NCBI GenBank assembly: GCA_031363055.1
Contig: JANLTP010000247.1
Span: 1-15,787, forward strand
Length of the DNA: 15,787 nucleotides
From: JANLTP01 sp031363055
GTDB lineage: Bacteria; Pseudomonadota; Gammaproteobacteria; Burkholderiales; Burkholderiaceae_E
Direction of reading: 5' to 3'
The number at the start of each line of letters is the position of its first letter. The first letter of the stretch is position 1. Below, piece after piece: positions 13,734 to 15,787 of this stretch. The notes beneath the pieces were generated by a model. The model ran no database searches and was not told the DNA's origin. It worked only from the letters and a program-made list of their open reading frames with translations. The translations under genes were made by a program, and so were the position numbers.

Positions 13734-14969
13734 TTAGCCGATTCCGGAATCGGCCCTATGTTTCGTCCGAAACTCGGTGGGTGTCATTTCAAATTGCAAT
13801 TTGAAGGCACGATTGAAAGGGCCAATCGACTGGAAACCGGCATCGAGCGCCAGCGTCAGAATCGGCAAGTGCGAACTCTTCGGCTCGGCCATCGCCGCGA
13901 CCACCTGTTGCAGGCGATAGGTATTCAGAAAGGCATTGAAGTTTCGGTAGCCCAGACGTTGATTGATCAACCGTCGCAACCGGTATTCCGGCACGGCGAG
14001 CTTGGTGGCCAAGCGGCTGATCGTCAGATTTTCTTCCCGATAGACCTTTTCATGGTTGATCAAACTGTCCAGCGCCAGCGCAAGAACCTGCTCTTGCGGA
14101 TCGGCGTTCGGCTCGGACCGCCCATTGGAGCGCATATCAGATTTCGCATCAGACTGCGCATCAGAGCGAGCAGCAGTTTGCCCATCAGATTGCGCATCAG
14201 AGCAAACAACAGATTGCACATCAAATTGTGCGCCGGCATTGGCCGGAGTTATTGAGTCTGCAGCCTGCTGTGTCAACCCGCCTCCGCGAAAGTGTAAAAG
14301 TTCGCCGATATCGAGGTCCAGCAGGCGCCATGCAATGACAAAGACGATGACACTCAGTACAAGGATGTCGACGAAGCCCGAATGCGTCGTGAAGCGGCCA
14401 TCGGAGGTGTCCAGACGCGCGATTGCGGAGCCGAACATGTAAAGAAACCCTGTAACGACGATAAACGCTCGCAGCCAGCGACGTCGCTCGACCAGATCAG
14501 CTCGCCAATGTTTGAACGCCGCTGCGATGGTCAGAGCCACAAATGCGATCGGCAGCCAGGCCAGTATCCGGTGCGACCAGAAATGCAGGTTCATCGGCGT
14601 CATCACGTGTGCGCCGTCATGGCTCAACAGCGTCAACGCGGCGAAACACACGATCAGGCTCCAAAGTACCCACTGCCAGGATTGGGCGCGGAAATCATCA
14701 TCAAACAAGGCCAGCGCGAAAAACCAGAACAGCGGGTTGTTGCCGTTCGAAACCGCTACCAGCGCGATCTCGAGATACCGGTTCGAGACCGATTCAAAGG
14801 GAGGTGCGGTTTGCAACACATAAATGATCATACCCAGCGCGAGCGCCAGCCCGAAGACCAACGCCGGTGATTGACGCCGATGTTTGGCGATCAATGTCGC
14901 CAGCAAGGCGAGCAGCGCAATGACTGCGCCGCGAATGAGCAAATCGACGAAGATCCAGGGATCAGGCAT
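13734..14969 (-). CDS. AraC-family transcriptional regulator with an N-terminal membrane sensor
   Basis: A 411-residue regulator from the ATG at 14969 (an in-frame TTG at 14993 is less likely). The N-terminal 210 or so residues contain about six to seven hydrophobic helices (LLIRGAVIALLALLATLIAK, then VFGLALALGMIIYVL and others), a membrane sensor region. The C-terminal 100 residues are an AraC DNA-binding domain: TISRLATKLAVPEYRLRRLI is the first helix-turn-helix and ILTLALDAGFQSIGPFNRAF the second, ending FEMTPTEFRTKHR. Between them (about residues 225-275) lies a low-complexity Ser/Asp/Gln linker. It precedes the hydrolase lipoprotein gene in the same direction, separated by the inverted repeat, so that gene is a plausible target. 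The inducer is unknown. Its start overlaps the stop of a truncated YciI-like gene. Confidence 0.88.
   Translation of the reverse strand: MPDPWIFVDLLIRGAVIALLALLATLIAKHRRQSPALVFGLALALGMIIYVLQTAPPFESVSNRYLEIALVAVSNGNNPLFWFFALALFDDDFRAQSWQWVLWSLIVCFAALTLLSHDGAHVMTPMNLHFWSHRILAWLPIAFVALTIAAAFKHWRADLVERRRWLRAFIVVTGFLYMFGSAIARLDTSDGRFTTHSGFVDILVLSVIVFVIAWRLLDLDIGELLHFRGGGLTQQAADSITPANAGAQFDVQSVVCSDAQSDGQTAARSDAQSDAKSDMRSNGRSEPNADPQEQVLALALDSLINHEKVYREENLTISRLATKLAVPEYRLRRLINQRLGYRNFNAFLNTYRLQQVVAAMAEPKSSHLPILTLALDAGFQSIGPFNRAFKLQFEMTPTEFRTKHRADSGIG
14131..14228. repeat. 12-bp/36-bp degenerate tandem repeat inside the AraC-type gene
   Basis: The motif CATCAGA or a close variant recurs with 12-bp spacing. 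Two adjacent 36-bp blocks, 14157-14192 and 14193-14228, both start CGCATCAGAG and match at most positions, a higher-order duplication. The minus-strand translation gives a linker rich in S-D-A-Q and S-D-x-x units between the membrane part and the AraC domain. The frame is preserved throughout. Confidence 0.85.
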
Positions 14970-15102
14970 TGCCGACCATGGGTCCTGAGACAATCAATGT
15001 GCCGGATTTCAACTGATCCTTCAGCCACTGGATATGCGGTTTCAGGTGCTTAATCCAGCCTTCTGAATTTGGGTGTTGGTAGGTAACAACGAAGGTTGAC
15101 AT
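14962..15102 (-). pseudogene. Truncated YciI-like protein
   Basis: A 46-residue frame from the ATG at 15102, with a GGGGAA-like ribosome binding site. MSTFVVTYQHPNSEGWIKHL, HIQWLKDQLKSG and LIVSGPMVGNA match the first half of YciI/YCII-family proteins (ferredoxin-like fold, about 90-100 residues), including the SGP block. The second half, with the remaining strands, is missing and the frame ends at 14962-14964. The stop overlaps the start of the AraC-type regulator (ATGCCTGA), so the break lies near 14965-14970 and the two genes appear joined by a deletion. YciI proteins are of mostly unknown function, some being dehalogenase-like. A genuine short protein cannot be ruled out but would be unusual. 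Confidence 0.7.
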
Positions 15103-15146
15103 GGATTCCCCGATTGGATTGAAAAGTTGAACCGGCGGTGAACGCT

Positions 15147-15787
15147 TCAGGCTTCCTGACTGAACCCCGGGTAGGAGAAAGCCCGCGAGATCTGCTCGCA
15201 GTCTCGCTCGGAGACGCCCACACTGCGCGCTGTTGCGTACCACGTGCTCCGCACGAGTTTCTCCATCGCACCGATGGCGACGGCAGCGTCTGCACGCGCC
15301 AGCAGAAATCGCGCACTTTGCGATAGCAGATTGCTCGCATTGGCAAAACGGCCCGCGTCGCCGCACTCCATAGCCAGGTCGCGGTGCTCCCTGCTGACCG
15401 GCACGGCAGGTGTCAGGTCATAAGCAGGGGAGAGCTTCCAGTCAGCTTGCTTCGCGATCAGCGCGTGGTTACGCGGGTGATCATCGATGTTCGAGATCAG
15501 CGCGTTAAAGCACATACGGCGGAACAGCTCGGCTGCGTTGTGCGCCGGTTCCGCGCAGACACGCCGAATCTCTTCGGCGAGTAGCACATAGGACCACTTG
15601 TCGCGTGCCTGGTAGCTGTCTTCTGCGCGCAGCAGCGTCAAGGCCGAGACCATGCGTGTGCGCAGGTATCCAGCCTCTGTCTTCTCACGGTCGAAGCGTT
15701 TGACGAGAAAGACATCCCGGCCGCCGACGCCGACGACCCGGCTTTCCGCTGTGGTCAGTCCACATGCCCGCGCAAGGATCAGCATCG
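15147..15787 (-). CDS. hipA: HipA-type serine/threonine kinase, C-terminal part (runs off the window)
   Basis: About 212 residues of the C-terminal domain of a HipA-family kinase; the 5' end lies beyond the right edge. Recognisable parts are GRDVFLVKRFDRE near the start, the catalytic loop NALISNIDDHPRNHALI (Asp and Asn of the N-x-D-D-H-x-x-N pattern), and LSPAYDLTPAVP with the metal-binding Asp of the DFG-like position. HipA kinases phosphorylate targets such as glutamyl-tRNA synthetase and cause growth arrest, held in check by a HipB antitoxin normally encoded just upstream, here outside the window. The C-terminus ending YPGFSQEA looks natural. The visible catalytic residues are intact. The truncated YciI gene follows after 44 bp in the same direction, with no evident functional link. 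Confidence 0.88.
   Translation of the reverse strand, partial: MLILARACGLTTAESRVVGVGGRDVFLVKRFDREKTEAGYLRTRMVSALTLLRAEDSYQARDKWSYVLLAEEIRRVCAEPAHNAAELFRRMCFNALISNIDDHPRNHALIAKQADWKLSPAYDLTPAVPVSREHRDLAMECGDAGRFANASNLLSQSARFLLARADAAVAIGAMEKLVRSTWYATARSVGVSERDCEQISRAFSYPGFSQEA

Noticed and set aside
14131..14228. Repeats of regular spacing considered as a CRISPR array
   Set aside because: The period is 12/36 bp without unique spacers and the reading frame of the AraC-type gene runs straight through.

Overview
The window reads like a fragment of a GC-rich (roughly 55-60% by eye) proteobacterial chromosome, most likely a betaproteobacterium of the Burkholderiales type. This is inferred from gene content: a Bug/TctC-type solute-binding protein, an IclR regulator of the PcaR/PobR kind, a TfdA/TauD relic, a TRAP transporter, a TIGR04076 plus aldo/keto reductase pair, and an AraC regulator with a membrane sensor. 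No rRNA, tRNA, CRISPR array, insertion sequence or phage gene was seen.

Layout. (1) 12-974, minus: an intact NHL-repeat beta-propeller. (2) 975-1771: a graveyard holding a small antitoxin-like gene, the N-terminal stub of a PIN-domain toxin, and a frameshifted N-terminal relic of a TfdA/TauD dioxygenase. (3) 1772-3267: a DJ-1/PfpI-family gene and a glyoxalase-like (VOC) gene, divergent and only 20 bp apart. (4) 3390-3680, minus: an IclR regulator reduced to its two ends by a large internal deletion. (5) 3834-5458: an NTF2-like protein and a tandem OsmC-like protein. (6) 5621-7978: a Bug-type periplasmic binding protein and a sulfatase, 9 bp apart. (7) 8124-12041: TRAP transporter genes dctQ and dctM, a dctP gene missing both ends, a TIGR04076 gene without its start codon, and an aldo/keto reductase. 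(8) 12076-14969, minus: a membrane-anchored AraC regulator followed by a lipoprotein of the beta-lactamase/NylB esterase fold, with a long perfect inverted repeat between them. (9) 14962-15787, minus: a truncated YciI-like gene and the C-terminal half of a HipA kinase running off the right edge.

The intact genes suggest uptake and catabolism of organic acids, aromatics or sulfate esters: binding protein plus sulfatase, TRAP transporter, aldo/keto reductase, hydrolase and dioxygenase relic. Small stress or detoxification enzymes (DJ-1, VOC, OsmC) sit among them.

The most striking property is the number of clean deletion scars. Six loci are shortened, several with a breakpoint inside or at the edge of a gene and with flanking genes intact: PIN toxin, TfdA relic, IclR, dctM/dctP, dctP/TIGR04076 and YciI. 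Two neighbouring genes also carry in-frame tandem-repeat expansions. This fits a lineage undergoing deletion-driven gene loss, though some junctions could be assembly artefacts. I did not find a convincing new defence or mobile system.
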